Assembly: GCA_963677175.2 (NCBI GenBank)
Contig: CAXXES010000007.1
Location: forward strand, 744,001 to 808,000
From: Sunxiuqinia sp963677175
GTDB lineage: Bacteria; Bacteroidota; Bacteroidia; Bacteroidales; Prolixibacteraceae
Direction of reading: 5' to 3'
DNA: 64,000 nucleotides
Shown: positions 16,778 to 26,900 of the stretch, in pieces
How the letters are laid out: each line of letters opens with the position of its first letter
How positions within the stretch are numbered: the first letter of the stretch is position 1
The notes under the pieces: generated by a model
Told to the model about the DNA's origin: nothing
Seen by the model: only the letters and a program-made list of their open reading frames with translations
Databases searched by the model: none
Translations under genes and position numbers: made by a program

Positions 16778-17944
16778 GTGAAACTAAAAAGAAGACCTGT
16801 ACTTATGAAAGGACGAAACACCATTAAGCTCAACCAGGCGATACACAACGGACAACCGATTGTGCAATTGCAGTTTGACTTCGATGCGGAATTGGCTGCG
16901 GTAGTTAAACAACTGGAGGGCTGCAAATGGAGCCAAACCCAAAAAAGCTGGTATATTCTGAAAGAGCAGTTCGATTTGCATCGTTTTTTTGAAACCTTCA
17001 GGGGGAAGGCTTGGGTGGATTATTCGGGGCTAAAGTTAAAACCGGCGCCTGCTCCGGCTCAAAAAGAGGCAGTAAAAAATTATGCCTATCGCACTGTGAC
17101 CAAACTCCCCAAAGGATACCTGGAAATGCTGGAACAAAAGCGATACAGCGACAGCACCATCAGGACCTATAGTGCTTATTTCAAAGATTTCCTGTTTCAT
17201 TTTCAAGGAAAACCCTTGGATACGATAAATGTAGATGCAATCAATGACTATATTCTCGGATTGATCAAAAACGGACAAATATCGGCCAGCCAGCAGAACC
17301 AGCGGATTAATGCCATCAAATTTTATTATGAAAAATTTATTGGAGGCAAACGGATCGTCCTGTCTATTGATCGCCCATGCAAAGCGAAAACATTGCCATC
17401 AGTCCTATCAAAACAGGACATTCAACAGATCATTGGTAAATGCAACAACATTAAACACAAGTGTATTTTGTCTCTGATTTATTCGGCAGGATTACGAAGA
17501 AGTGAGTTGATCAATTTGAAAATTACCAACATTGATTCCAGGCGTGGGTTGATCAGGATAGAAGGTGCCAAAGGGAAAAAAGACCGGTATAGCTTGCTTT
17601 CGTCCTTGCTAGTGACGCAATTACGGGCATATTACAAAAAATACAAGCCTCAGACCTGGCTGTTTGAAGGTCCTGAAGCAGGCACACAATATAGCCCCAC
17701 GAGTATTGCAAAGGTTTTACATGAAGCCAGCGCGAAAGCGGGTATCCGCCAGAAAGTCACGCCTCACATGTTACGACACTCCTTCGCTACACATTTACTT
17801 GAACAGGGAGTTGACCTACGTTACATTCAGGAGCTTTTGGGTCATGGCTCTTCAAAAACGACAGAGATCTATACCCATGTAAGCAAGCGTTATATTGAAG
17901 GAATAAAAAATCCCTTGGATGACATTTTTGATGATTCGACATAA
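16778..17944 (+). CDS. Tyrosine recombinase/integrase (XerD-like)
   Basis: 388 residues from GTG at 16778; an in-frame ATG at 16805 is an alternative. Residues 1-90 are an extra domain (NGQPIVQLQFDFDAELAAVV) found in some Bacteroidota integrases, 105-195 a SAM-like core-binding domain, and 205-380 the catalytic domain. The catalytic set is visible: Arg in SAGLRRSELINLK, Lys in GAKGKKDRYS, His-x-x-Arg in TPHMLRHSFATH, His in LLGHGSS and Tyr in TEIYTHVS. It lacks the insertion between the AGI helix and PHMLRH blocks that marks integron IntI, so it is not called an integron integrase. It is followed directly by a perfect palindrome and an AT-rich methyltransferase gene. Confidence 0.93.
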   Translation: MKLKRRPVLMKGRNTIKLNQAIHNGQPIVQLQFDFDAELAAVVKQLEGCKWSQTQKSWYILKEQFDLHRFFETFRGKAWVDYSGLKLKPAPAPAQKEAVKNYAYRTVTKLPKGYLEMLEQKRYSDSTIRTYSAYFKDFLFHFQGKPLDTINVDAINDYILGLIKNGQISASQQNQRINAIKFYYEKFIGGKRIVLSIDRPCKAKTLPSVLSKQDIQQIIGKCNNIKHKCILSLIYSAGLRRSELINLKITNIDSRRGLIRIEGAKGKKDRYSLLSSLLVTQLRAYYKKYKPQTWLFEGPEAGTQYSPTSIAKVLHEASAKAGIRQKVTPHMLRHSFATHLLEQGVDLRYIQELLGHGSSKTTEIYTHVSKRYIEGIKNPLDDIFDDST

Positions 17945-17988
17945 TAGGTGTTGTTATACCCCTAAGTTTAGGGGTATAACAACACCTA
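17945..17988. repeat. Perfect 21-bp inverted repeat immediately after the integrase stop
   Basis: Arms at 17945-17965 and 17968-17988 match without error around a two-base centre; the left arm begins TAGGTGTTGTTATACCCC. It starts on the first base after the integrase TAA. There is no T-run after the right arm, so it is not a standard intrinsic terminator, though it could end transcription from both sides. A recombination site for the neighbouring integrase is an alternative, unproven. Confidence 0.8.
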
Positions 17989-18068
17989 AAACTTTGCTAA
18001 AAGAGAAATAACATCCATATTTGATGCACACTAGTTGGCAGTCATTATAAATCTAAGGAACTCGTTAA

Positions 18069-18662
18069 ATGAATAAGAATTCATACAATAAAGTTGCCCA
18101 CAAATGGGCAGAAAAAAGAAAGAAGACTACTCTCAGTAAACTCGTGATAGATTTTGCAGACAACGTTATTGCACAAGGAAAGATACTGGATATTGGATGT
18201 GGAGCGGGTATTCCTATAGCTACCTATCTGAGTGAAAGAGGTTTTTTTATTACAGGTATCGACTTTTCAGAAGAAATGATTGCTATGGCACTGTTATCCA
18301 ATATTGCAAATACCCAATTTATTAATTGTAATTTTTTAGATTTTGAAACAACCGAGAAATTCAATGGTGTAATTGCTTGGGATTCCCTGTGGCACTTCCC
18401 TAAAGACAAACAGAAAAGCATATACCCTAAAATTGGAAACCTTTTAAAGCCGGGAGGATATTTAATTTTTACACATGGGAATATTGATGGAGAACACTTC
18501 GATAGTATGTTAGGAGAATCATTCTATTATAGCTCATTATCGAAAGATAAAGTACTGGACATATTAAGTGAAAATGGATTTGAGATTATATATGCCTATG
18601 AAGATTTTGTGGAGGAGAAATCGCATAGAGCTTTTGTAGTGCTTGCTAAGAAAATACAATGA
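18069..18662 (+). CDS. Class I SAM-dependent methyltransferase
   Basis: 197 residues. Rossmann-fold methyltransferase of the Methyltransf_11/25 kind: motif I ILDIGCGAGIPIATYLSERG near 43-62, motif II FFITGIDFSEEMI, post-I acidic region FINCNFLDFE, and motif IV-like GVIAWDSLWHFPK. The substrate is not recognisable. The gene is AT-rich compared with the CAZyme operon and lies between an integrase-palindrome unit and the 3' end of a group II intron remnant, so recent acquisition is plausible. The remnant intron ends only about 50 bases after its stop, on the opposite strand. Confidence 0.8.
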   Translation: MNKNSYNKVAHKWAEKRKKTTLSKLVIDFADNVIAQGKILDIGCGAGIPIATYLSERGFFITGIDFSEEMIAMALLSNIANTQFINCNFLDFETTEKFNGVIAWDSLWHFPKDKQKSIYPKIGNLLKPGGYLIFTHGNIDGEHFDSMLGESFYYSSLSKDKVLDILSENGFEIIYAYEDFVEEKSHRAFVVLAKKIQ

Positions 18663-18746
18663 AGACGTAATATTAATCAAATTGACATAAATCAATAAAT
18701 AACGAACTGCCAATCGAGTAGACTGCCCCGCCAGTAGCTACTGACG

Positions 18747-18757
18747 GGGAGAGCCTC
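18747..18757. repeat. 11-bp target-site duplication, left copy
   Basis: GGGAGAGCCTC, repeated at 20517-20527 on the other side of the IS4-family element. The length fits the 10-13 bp duplications known for the IS4 family. Confidence 0.9.
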
Positions 18758-20516
18758 AAATGTCGTTAAGTTAAGCCATCAGATATCTCATTTCATGTTC
18801 AAGTATGTTGATGCCCATGATTTTTTGTTAAGTTTTCCAGCGTTTTTTATTGCTGTATTGCCATGTAAATTACGATTGAAAAATCCATTGATATTTTTGA
18901 AACTTCAACCTACGCACAATTTGATTTTTAAGCAATTGATTACGTTTGTGTTATTGGATTTCACACTTCATTACAACAGGGCATAGTTACCCCAGTCGGG
19001 ACAAAACGTATTTCCCAATTACCACTCTTCCTGTTATGTGTAATTTTCTATCTTGGGTTTTTATATGCAGTAGGATATATGCGCTTGCTCTTCCTAAAGT
19101 TATGTGGGATTTTTCGGTTTGGCCTTATTATTTCAATATTTGCACAGAATAGTTCAAGTAGCAGAAAGAGATATTCTTTTACCTTACTTGCTGGACGAAC
19201 CATTAGCAATATTACCGAGTCTTTCATTTTGCTCAATGCCTGGGTAAAGTTTAGTTGGTATGTGGCTTTGCGCCCTTTTGTCTGCTTTTTTATTTTCGCA
19301 TGGGCAGGAAAAGCAAGTATTGCAGTAAGGTTCCCGGTAAATATCTTGGCATGGAAATCCTGTTTTACAGCCAAAGGGCTTTTCCCTGTAAAGGTTTCAA
19401 TTTGTGCCCTGGATTTTAGGTGTTTGTACGATTCTTCAACAAACCAACGCTGGTGATACAGGTTTTCAAACTTTTCATATTCTATTTCATCCAAAAGGTT
19501 GGTTACCAGTACTTCTTTTTCCCCTGTATCAAGTTCGATACAAACAAAGCGTAGTTTCAATGACTTACTCCCCAGTCCAAGTTTTTTACATTTTTGGTTA
19601 CTGGCTTTGCTTGCATAAATTTCTGCTATCATTTCTTTTTTACCCGATGCGGTCAGTTCCCTGGCCAGCTTCCATGAACCGACTTTTAAACGTGCACAAA
19701 AATGCATCCCTTTTGAAAGCAACAATGCAAACATCCAAAACGAAGCATAGTTCCTGTCAAAGAGGAGTAAATCTCCCTTTTGCAGGTGCCCAATGTGCTG
19801 CTCTGCCAGTTCATGTTCTCCTGTGCGGTAATTGTCAAGGCATGCATCAACCACAATATGATTCAGCATATCGTAAGCTTGCGACAGTTTTGCCAATATT
19901 ATTGGTGTTCCGGTTTCAGATGTGTCGGCCACCCCAAATTCATCAATAATCTTTTCACTCATGGGCAAACGACAGGTAGAACCATCGATGGCTATCAACC
20001 TGTAACCGTGCCATTTTTCATACTCAAAATTAGAGTAAAAAAACTCAACCTGGTCGTGGTTCAACTCTTCGAATGCCTGATAGCCCAACTTTTTCCGTGC
20101 CTGGCTAAAAGCACTTTTGGTAACTTCGTTGGACGGCAATTCTTTATGGTGAAGTATTTTGAAGAAATTATCCAACTCTGTTTGCAGGGAAGATTTCAGA
20201 AGGTTAGACAAGAACAGGAAAACACCGACAAAACTTAAACTCCGCTGTCGGATAAAAGCTTTTGTGTCAGACCTGTGACGTTCTAAAAAATCTTGGGAAA
20301 ATAACTTTTCTTTCAGCGTTTTAATAAGTTTGGCATGGTTTTTAGTTCAAATCCGATGCCAACTCCGAAACTTTTTTGATGTTTTTTCTGTTCATTATTC
20401 TATGATTTTATATTAATAACTACCTTAAATATAGCACTTTAATAGAAGATGAAAAAGTTATATTGAGCTGGATAATTGAAAGTTACGAACATTATTTTCT
20501 TAACTTAACGACATTT
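18758..20516 (-). mobile_element. Complete IS4-family insertion sequence, 1759 bp
   Basis: Bounded by perfect 18-bp terminal inverted repeats, AAATGTCGTTAAGTTAAG at 18758-18775 and its complement at 20499-20516, and by 11-bp target duplications outside them. It carries one DDE transposase gene on the minus strand. The 290 bases between the left end and the transposase stop have no supported gene. The element sits inside the domain V/VI region of the older group II intron. Confidence 0.93.
19048..20395 (-). pseudogene. IS4-family DDE transposase, N-terminal frameshift
   Basis: The main frame (20346 to 19048) encodes an IS4-type transposase: Asp in IAIDGSTCRLP, Asp in LLLFDRNYASF, and the YREK block YHQRWFVEESYKHLK. 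That frame has no ATG; its first start-like codon is a TTG at 20211, well inside the conserved N-terminal region KLIKTLKEKLFSQDF. The natural start appears to be ATG 20395 (MNRKNIKKVSELASDLN), which runs into a TAA at 20344-20342; a +1 shift there joins the main frame. This is either an inactivating indel or, less likely, a +1 programmed shift at AAC-TAA-A. Confidence 0.78.
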
Positions 20517-20527
20517 GGGAGAGCCTC
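20517..20527. repeat. 11-bp target-site duplication, right copy
   Basis: Second copy of GGGAGAGCCTC; after it the interrupted older intron continues into its domain V half-stem. Confidence 0.9.
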
Positions 20528-21018
20528 TCACACCACCGTAGTGCGACAAGAAGTCGCTCAACATAACTGTTTAACGTTCACTGAATGATTAAACCCTGTG
20601 TTCCATCACAGGTAGCCTATGGACACGTGCATGCCGGGCAACTGGTTTGTGCGAAGCTGTCCGGACAATATAGCCTGTAAAGGATTTCCGTAAGGAAAAC
20701 CTGTCATGGTATCGTCAAACCATGGAGGAGTTAGGCTTGACCGGTATGGTTAACGAATGTGAACTGCTGATAAATGCCGTGACGTGAGAATAGCGAAAGA
20801 CGATGATACGCTATGACCAAAAGGTAAGGGGTATAGATAACAGACTCTGCGGTTTCTGTTACATGGATTGCGATTCCCCCGGCAAAGAGGCAGAACCTAA
20901 CCCGGTTTGTTATGTAAGTGGAACTTGGTAAGCCCGTACTTTTTCCCGGGCAACCGGGATAGGCTCCCCGCAAGGAAAGTACAATAAGGTGCGGGTAAAG
21001 GAATGACAGAGAAAGCCA

Positions 21019-22590
21019 ATGCCGTTGCGTAATGCAACTGATATGCCCACTTCTGTTATGGTACCCTTTTACGAGAAATTTACAGTAAGACTTTCAATGA
21101 GGAAAACGCAAATGAATCTGCCTAACAGTGGATGTGCATCCGAAACAATATGGACAAACTGGAATTCCATTCAATGGGACAAAGTAGCCCGTGCGGTTAA
21201 GTCACTGCAAACGCGTATCGTAAAGGCTGTCAAAGCAAAACATTTTCACAAAGCTAAAGCTCTCCTGCTCCTGCTTACCCGTTCGTTTTACGGGAAGCTG
21301 CTGGCAATTCTAAGGGTAACTACCAACAAAGGCAGTAGAACCTGCGGCGTTGACAAGATTCTATGGAATACGCCACAAAGGAAATGGAAGGCTATTGAAC
21401 AATTATCCATCAAAGGGTATAAAGCAAAACCATTAAAGCGAAAATCTATTCCCAAGAAAAACGGAAAACTTCGGCATCTTGGCATTCCAACAATAAGGGA
21501 CAGGGCTATTCAAGCCTTATTCAAACTTGGTCTCGAACCTATAGCTGAAACCACAGCCGACCCAAACTCTTATGGGTTCAGGCCAAAACGGTCGTGTGCC
21601 GATGCTATTGTTCAATGTCATAATGTGCTATGTCAACGCAAATCGGCTGAATGGATTCTCGAAGCAGATATCAAAGGATGTTTCGATAATATTTCGCACC
21701 TATGGATTATGCAACATATTCCTTTAAACAAAAAGGTTCTGAATCAATGGCTCAAAGCTGGCTACATGGAGCAGAAACACTGGTTCCCAACCGAAAGCGG
21801 AACTCCTCAAGGTGGTATTATTTCGCCGATAATTGCCAACATGGCACTCGATGGGCTGGAGGAAGTTATCAGCCTTCACGCCCATCACAAACCAAACAGT
21901 AACCCATTTAAAGTAAACTTCGTCCGTTATGCCGACGACTTTGTGGTTACCTGTAGCAATAGCGAATATCTCGAACGGGAGATCAAACCGCTCATCAGCA
22001 AATTTCTTGCCGACAGAGGGTTGGAACTATCTGAAGGGAAAACAAAGATTACCCATATTCAACAGGGTTTCGACTTCCTTGGGTTCAACGTGCGCAAGTA
22101 TAAGCAGAAATGCCTTACCAAACCTAAAAAAGATTCGGTAAAAAGTATTTTTACAAGTATAAGTGAGTGTGTCGCTAACCATAAAGCCGTGTCGCAAAAG
22201 GAACTCATCCGGATGATTACACCTAAAATCAGGGGATGGGCCAACTTCTTCCGACACTCTGCTGCCAAACAAACCTTTTCCAGATTGGACAATAAAGTAT
22301 TCAAACTATTGTGGAAATGGGCTAAACGCCGACATCCCCAAAAAGGCAACCAATGGATTAAAGCCAAATACTTTAAAAACAAAGGCAACCGACACTGGGT
22401 ATTTTCGACAACTGATAAAACAAGAACTTGCGAACTTCCACTTTTTGATGCCACTAAAATTATTAGGCATACCAAGATAAAGAGCCTCTCCAACCCTTAT
22501 GACAAGGTATGGGAAGGGTACTTTAAAGATAGGTCAAAGAGAAGGATTGCAAAACAAGGGAATATCAGCAAATTAGCCACAGCAATCTGA
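21019..22590 (+). CDS. ltrA: Group II intron reverse transcriptase/maturase
   Basis: Up to 523 residues from ATG 21019; ATG 21097 (MRKTQMNLPNSG) is a likely alternative start. Reverse transcriptase blocks are complete: GVDKILWNTP, RKSIPKKNGKLRHLGIPTI, YGFRPKRSCADAI, DIKGCFDNISH, GTPQGGIISPIIAN and the active site RYADDFVV. The maturase X domain follows (GWANFFRHSAAKQTFSRLD). The chain stops shortly after YDKVWEGYFKDR, where related proteins usually continue into an HNH endonuclease, so this copy appears to lack the endonuclease domain. No frameshift seen, so it may be active. Confidence 0.93.
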   Translation: MPLRNATDMPTSVMVPFYEKFTVRLSMRKTQMNLPNSGCASETIWTNWNSIQWDKVARAVKSLQTRIVKAVKAKHFHKAKALLLLLTRSFYGKLLAILRVTTNKGSRTCGVDKILWNTPQRKWKAIEQLSIKGYKAKPLKRKSIPKKNGKLRHLGIPTIRDRAIQALFKLGLEPIAETTADPNSYGFRPKRSCADAIVQCHNVLCQRKSAEWILEADIKGCFDNISHLWIMQHIPLNKKVLNQWLKAGYMEQKHWFPTESGTPQGGIISPIIANMALDGLEEVISLHAHHKPNSNPFKVNFVRYADDFVVTCSNSEYLEREIKPLISKFLADRGLELSEGKTKITHIQQGFDFLGFNVRKYKQKCLTKPKKDSVKSIFTSISECVANHKAVSQKELIRMITPKIRGWANFFRHSAAKQTFSRLDNKVFKLLWKWAKRRHPQKGNQWIKAKYFKNKGNRHWVFSTTDKTRTCELPLFDATKIIRHTKIKSLSNPYDKVWEGYFKDRSKRRIAKQGNISKLATAI

Positions 22591-22624
22591 TGACCGGATT
22601 ACTATAGTAGTCTTTAGGGTGCTT

Positions 22625-22658
22625 GAGCCGTATGAAGGGAAACTTTCATGTACGGTTC
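22625..22658 (+). ncRNA. Group II intron domain V of the complete intron
   Basis: A 34-base hairpin beginning GAGCCGTATG, with GAAA-capped upper stem and closing TACGGTTC, the catalytic domain V. Domain VI follows at about 22660-22699. Confidence 0.88.
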
Positions 22659-22726
22659 TTAGAGGGGAAAGGGAGGGCAACCTCCCTGACCTACTCGACC
22701 GTACGGGTCTCGTATACGGCGGTTCG

Positions 22727-23428
22727 TTAAACAATGGGAAATAGTGGTGAACTTTGATAGTGTGGGCTTACTTTGTAATAGTGGGCAAGCAATGATTCAT
22801 AACCCCTTTGGGTGAGTTTTGCTACCGTTATAGTGGTGTTCAGTATTGGACTTTGGGCAATTGCCCAGCCGCCTTTTCTGCTCCTGCTCCATTGGTAAGC
22901 ATGGTCCAAATCGACACCAAGCCTAATCAGGTTTTTCCGCTTTCGCTCCGGTTTCTTCCAATCGGTCCAAATGCAATAACGTATCCGGTTGCGTAACCAT
23001 CCGTCCAACTCGTTGAGCTTATTGTATATGCTCGCGAATTTGAAATAGTTGATCCATCCCCGGTGTACTTCTTTTAGCTTTTGCATGCGTTGGTCAAAAC
23101 TCATGGGCTTTGTTTTGCGGGTTATTTCCTTCAGCTTGGCCTTTAGCGTTTTCCAACGTTTCTCTTCAACCACCAGTTGGTATTTGCCCTTTTCCCCTTT
23201 TCGATACGTGGATACGAAGCCGTATCCCAATATCTTGAAGGCCAGCGGGCGGCGGATACCGCTCTTTTCCCGGTTGATAGGCAGTTTCAGTTTGTCGCGT
23301 AGGTACAAAAAGATACTGTTCCCAATCTTTCGGGCTTCGCTTTTGGTTTTGCAGTAGATACTGAAATCGTCGGCATAGCGTACAAAACGAAGCTTGCGCC
23401 GCTCCATTTCCATGTCCAGCTCATGTAC
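22727..23428 (-). pseudogene. Truncated group II intron reverse transcriptase/maturase (C-terminal half)
   Basis: Open frame of 239 codons from 23446; homology begins at about 23428 with HELDMEMERRKLRFVRYADDF, the active-site block, and continues through the X domain (WINYFKFASIYNKLNELDGW) to a stop at 22727. The N-terminal fingers and first palm blocks are missing, and the first six residues come from unrelated DNA. A C-terminal His/Tyr-rich tail (AHYYKVSPHY) resembles that of introns lacking an endonuclease domain. The stop codon abuts domain V of the same intron. Non-functional remnant. Confidence 0.88.
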
Positions 23429-23970
23429 CAAAGAAAATTCAAACACGAATTAACGAAGAATAAACGCTGAAAGGGTTAAACAACAATAGCCTGGGATAGA
23501 ACGATCCGGCAGCAGCCCATTGCCGTAAGTTTAAACCTTAGACTGCTGTATTTAAAGGAAAAGAGAGATAACGGACTAAAAGAATCAGTTGTAAAAGACC
23601 TGGGGCAATGGCCAGCTGGCGAACGGGATACCTTCCAAAACTTGTCCGGCTCCTGGCGGAAATCCTTCCCGCCAACGCCGACCCAGGCGATGTTGACGGA
23701 CTGCACTTCATCCCTGCCCTGTCGCATGTCGTTTTGTCGCCATCCATATCAATATTGTATCTTTTAGATGATTTTTAATACATTTAGTGTTTATTTGTTT
23801 ATTAATTATAACAAATCATGACAAAATTCAGGTGTATGTGTTTTTGCTAATATTACATTTGACCCGGGTTTTCTGATTGTCAATAGGCGCTTATTTTTCT
23901 TCAGCACCTCTTTGCTACGGATGATCAGCTACCTAAAACATCTTATTATTTAATCTCAAAACAACGCTGT
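23429..23970. other. Intergenic region before SusC; possible 5' intron remains
   Basis: No supported gene. About 23500-23750 is GC-richer, with several short open frames that show no family features. Read on the minus strand it could be scrambled 5' ribozyme sequence of the older intron, with an internal deletion joining it to the RT half; this is a guess. About 23750-23970 is AT-rich and should hold the SusC promoter, but no clear TTTG/TAnnTTTG pair was found. Confidence 0.35.
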
Positions 23971-26900
23971 ATGAAAATGAAACTATTCTATCTTTTGCTA
24001 TTTCTGGTTTCGGGAATAGCATGTGTGAGGGCTCAGACCATCGGTATAACAGGCTCTGTTAGATCTGCTGAAGATAATGAGCCAATTATTGGAGCGACTC
24101 TGGTGGTAAAGGGAACAACACTGGGAACCGTGACTGACATTGATGGTAATTTTGTATTGAAAGTTCCCGACAACGCAGAAATTCTGAGAGCATCTTTTAT
24201 AGGCATGAAGACTTTGGAGTTACCCATCTCTTCGGAAATGACCATTGTTCTGGAAACAGATGCCACATCGCTGGATGAAATTGTAGTCACCGGACTCGGT
24301 ATTTCACGCGAGAAAAAATCGCTGGGATATGCGATTCAGGAGGTAAAATCGGAAGAACTCACTCAAGCCGGTCAGATGAGTCTGACCAGTTCCCTGTCGG
24401 GAAAAGTGGCAGGTGTTCAGGTGAACCAATTTGGCGGGAGTGTTGGTGCTTCGTCCCGCATTTCAATTCGGGGTAATTCTTCTCTTAGTCAGGATCAGCA
24501 ACCATTGATTGTTGTTGACGGCATTCCTATTTCCAATGACACCAGACGATCTGGTGATAATACCTATTCGGGTGTTGATTATGGCTCCGGGCTGAACGAC
24601 ATTAATCCGGAAGATATTGAGTCTGTTACGGTTTTGAAAGGAGGATCGGCAGCCATTTACGGAATGCTGGCCGGTAATGGAGTCATTTTGATCACCACAA
24701 AATCAGGAAAAGGAAAAGAAGGCGTGACCGTTTCGTATGATGGTAATTTCACCATCGACCAGGTTTCTACGTTGCCAAAACTTCAGAATGAATACGGACA
24801 GGGAGGCCAGGGTGACGAATACCATTGGAATACTAGCAATAGCGGCTTGTCTTACCAGGATTATGCTGTGCAAGAATCTTTTAGTTGGGTTGACGGCGCA
24901 AAAGGTGTATATGATTCTACTGATGAATCCTGGGGACCCCGTTTGGATATTGGGCTTAAACTTCCGCAATATGACAGTCCGGTAGTTAATGGCGTGCGGC
25001 AGGCAACCGATTGGGTATCGCGTCCGGATAATGCAAAAGACTTCTTTCAAACGGGTTATTCACAAAACCATACCATATCGGTTAAGTCTCAGTCGGAAAA
25101 GAGCAATACGCGTGCGTCGCTATCATACCGTAACCAGACCGGAACGGTACCCAATACCGACCAAAAGCGTTACTCCGGACAATTCAATACCGATATGAGA
25201 TTGAATGAATATTTTGCATTCGATATGAATGCGAACTATACCCGTACTGAAAGTGATAACCTGCTTGGTCAGGGATATGGAGGGAACAATCCCATTAACG
25301 GATTAATGATCTGGTCTGCACGTCAGATCAATATGGAGACACTAAAAGCGAATTGGGATGAAAAAGACGATTCGGATGAATATACGTATTACAATTGGAA
25401 CAAAAATTACCATATGAATCCATACTTTACGATATACAAAAATACCAATAGTCTTCAACGTGACCGTTTTTTTGCTAAAACATCATTGTTCTTTCAACCC
25501 ATCGAGTCTCTGAAATTTGAAGGACGGTTAGGTTTTGATACTTATAACATGAAGACGTTTGAGCGTCATTATAAGGATAATTCGGATTACCCGGATGGAG
25601 GATTTGACCAGCGAATCTATAAGAATACTGAATTGAATCTGGATTTTATAGCCTATTTCAATCAAGTGTATAATGATTTTAATCTTTCAATTGTTGCCGG
25701 AGCCAACTACCGTGATAAAAACTATGAATATGACCGGACGGGAGCTTCGGCATTAACTGTTCGTGGTGTTTATACCATGTCGAACAAAGTTGGGGATGCA
25801 GTTGCCGAAATGGATCATAGTCATTTAAGATCAAATTCGGTTTATTCAACAGGCTCCTTGGGGTGGAAGAATCAACTTTACCTTGATGTTAGTGCCCGTA
25901 ACGATTGGAGTTCGACAATTGCAGACTCTTTCTTTTACCCGTCAGTCAGTTTGAGCTGGTTGCCAACCGAGTCGTTTGAGTGGTTAAAGAGCGATTTGCT
26001 GTCGTTTCTGAAGTTACGTGGTGGCTGGGCTGAAATTGGCGCTGCTACTTCACCTTATCGTAACCGTGCTTATTACTACTCAGAATCGAGCTCCTTTAAT
26101 GGTGTTGCACAGATGTATAAGAGTTATACCTACCCCAATGGCGGATTGCGTCCTGAAAGTGTCAAGACCTGGGAAGTTGGGGTGGAGACCGGTCTCTTTA
26201 ATGATCGCCTGCATGCAGATATAGCTTACTATGAAAAGACCGGAGAGGATCAGATTATGAATGTTTCGACCTCCAATGTAGTCGGATTTTCGGCTATGGT
26301 ATTGAATGCAGGAAAAATAGAATCCAAAGGGATCGAAATTCAATTACAGGGAGACATTCTTCGCAGCAAAAAAGGTTTGAACTGGACCAGTACACTAAGT
26401 TTTTCCAGAGACAGGAGTAAGGTTGTGGAATTGGCACCTGATTTCCCTTCGCTAAAGTCGTATCAATTGGGTTGGACCTGGGGTATTGCCAATCAGGCCA
26501 TTGCAGGGGAACCTTGGGGCGTACTTGTTGGCACCGGATATGCGCGGACAGAGGATGGTGCAATTAAAGTCAACAACAGCGGCTTAATTTCAACAGAAGC
26601 AAGTAAAAAGATTGGTTATACGACTCCCGATTTCTTAACCGGATGGAGAAATGATTTTTCCATTGAGAACCTGACTTTTGGTGTTTTCCTTGATTTGCGT
26701 GTTGGCGGCGATTTGTGGTCACAATCCATGAGCCACAGCTATGCTGCCGGAACAGCAGCAGAAACAGTTAAAGATGGTATTCGTGAGCGGACTATTGTTG
26801 CAGGAAAAGATATTATGACCGATGAACGGTTTGTTATGCAAAACGAGAATGGCGAATGGGTCACCAATACAATTGAGACCAATGCGCAAACCTGGTTTAA

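Larger units (their letters stand above)
20541..22699 (+). mobile_element. Complete group II intron (plus strand) inserted in domain V of the older intron
   Basis: Starts with GTGCGAC at 20541, the group II 5' consensus. It ends at 22699 after domain V (22625-22658, GAGCCGTATGAAGGGAAACT...) and a domain VI hairpin GGGAGGGCAACCTCCC with CTACTCGAC at the 3' end. Removing 20541-22699 joins CACCACCGTA to CGTACGGGTC and restores an unbroken domain V stem of the older intron on the other strand, which fixes both ends. TGCGGT at 20848-20853 can pair with the last six exon bases ACCGTA (one wobble) and is a candidate EBS1. The maturase ORF lies in domain IV. Confidence 0.88.
18713..23428 (-). mobile_element. 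Remnant of an older group II intron (minus strand), split by an IS and by another intron
   Basis: Joining the flanks of the two insertions rebuilds the 3' end of a group II intron on the minus strand. Right to left: the C-terminal half of its reverse transcriptase (22727-23428), the 5' part of domain V directly after the RT stop (22725-22700, AACCGCCGTATACGAGACCC...), its 3' part at 20540-20527 (TACGGTGGTGTGAG), then the domain VI hairpin around 18724-18749 and the intron end CTACTCGAT at 18721-18713. The 5' half is lost; homology stops near 23428. The element cannot splice. Confidence 0.78.

Noticed and set aside
17945..17988. Integron attC site
   Set aside because: The half-sites GTTATAC/GTATAAC miss the GTTRRRY core consensus, the arms are perfect rather than bulged, and the integrase lacks the IntI insertion.
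18795..18986. 63-codon plus frame in the IS left end
   Set aside because: Inside the IS, AT-rich, no motif; likely non-coding end of the element.
22625..22699. Domain V/VI tract as a tRNA or riboswitch
   Set aside because: Matches group II domain V sequence and position after the maturase stop.
20541..23428. Functional twintron
   Set aside because: The inner intron is antisense to the outer one and the outer RT and 5' half are lost, so sequential splicing is impossible.
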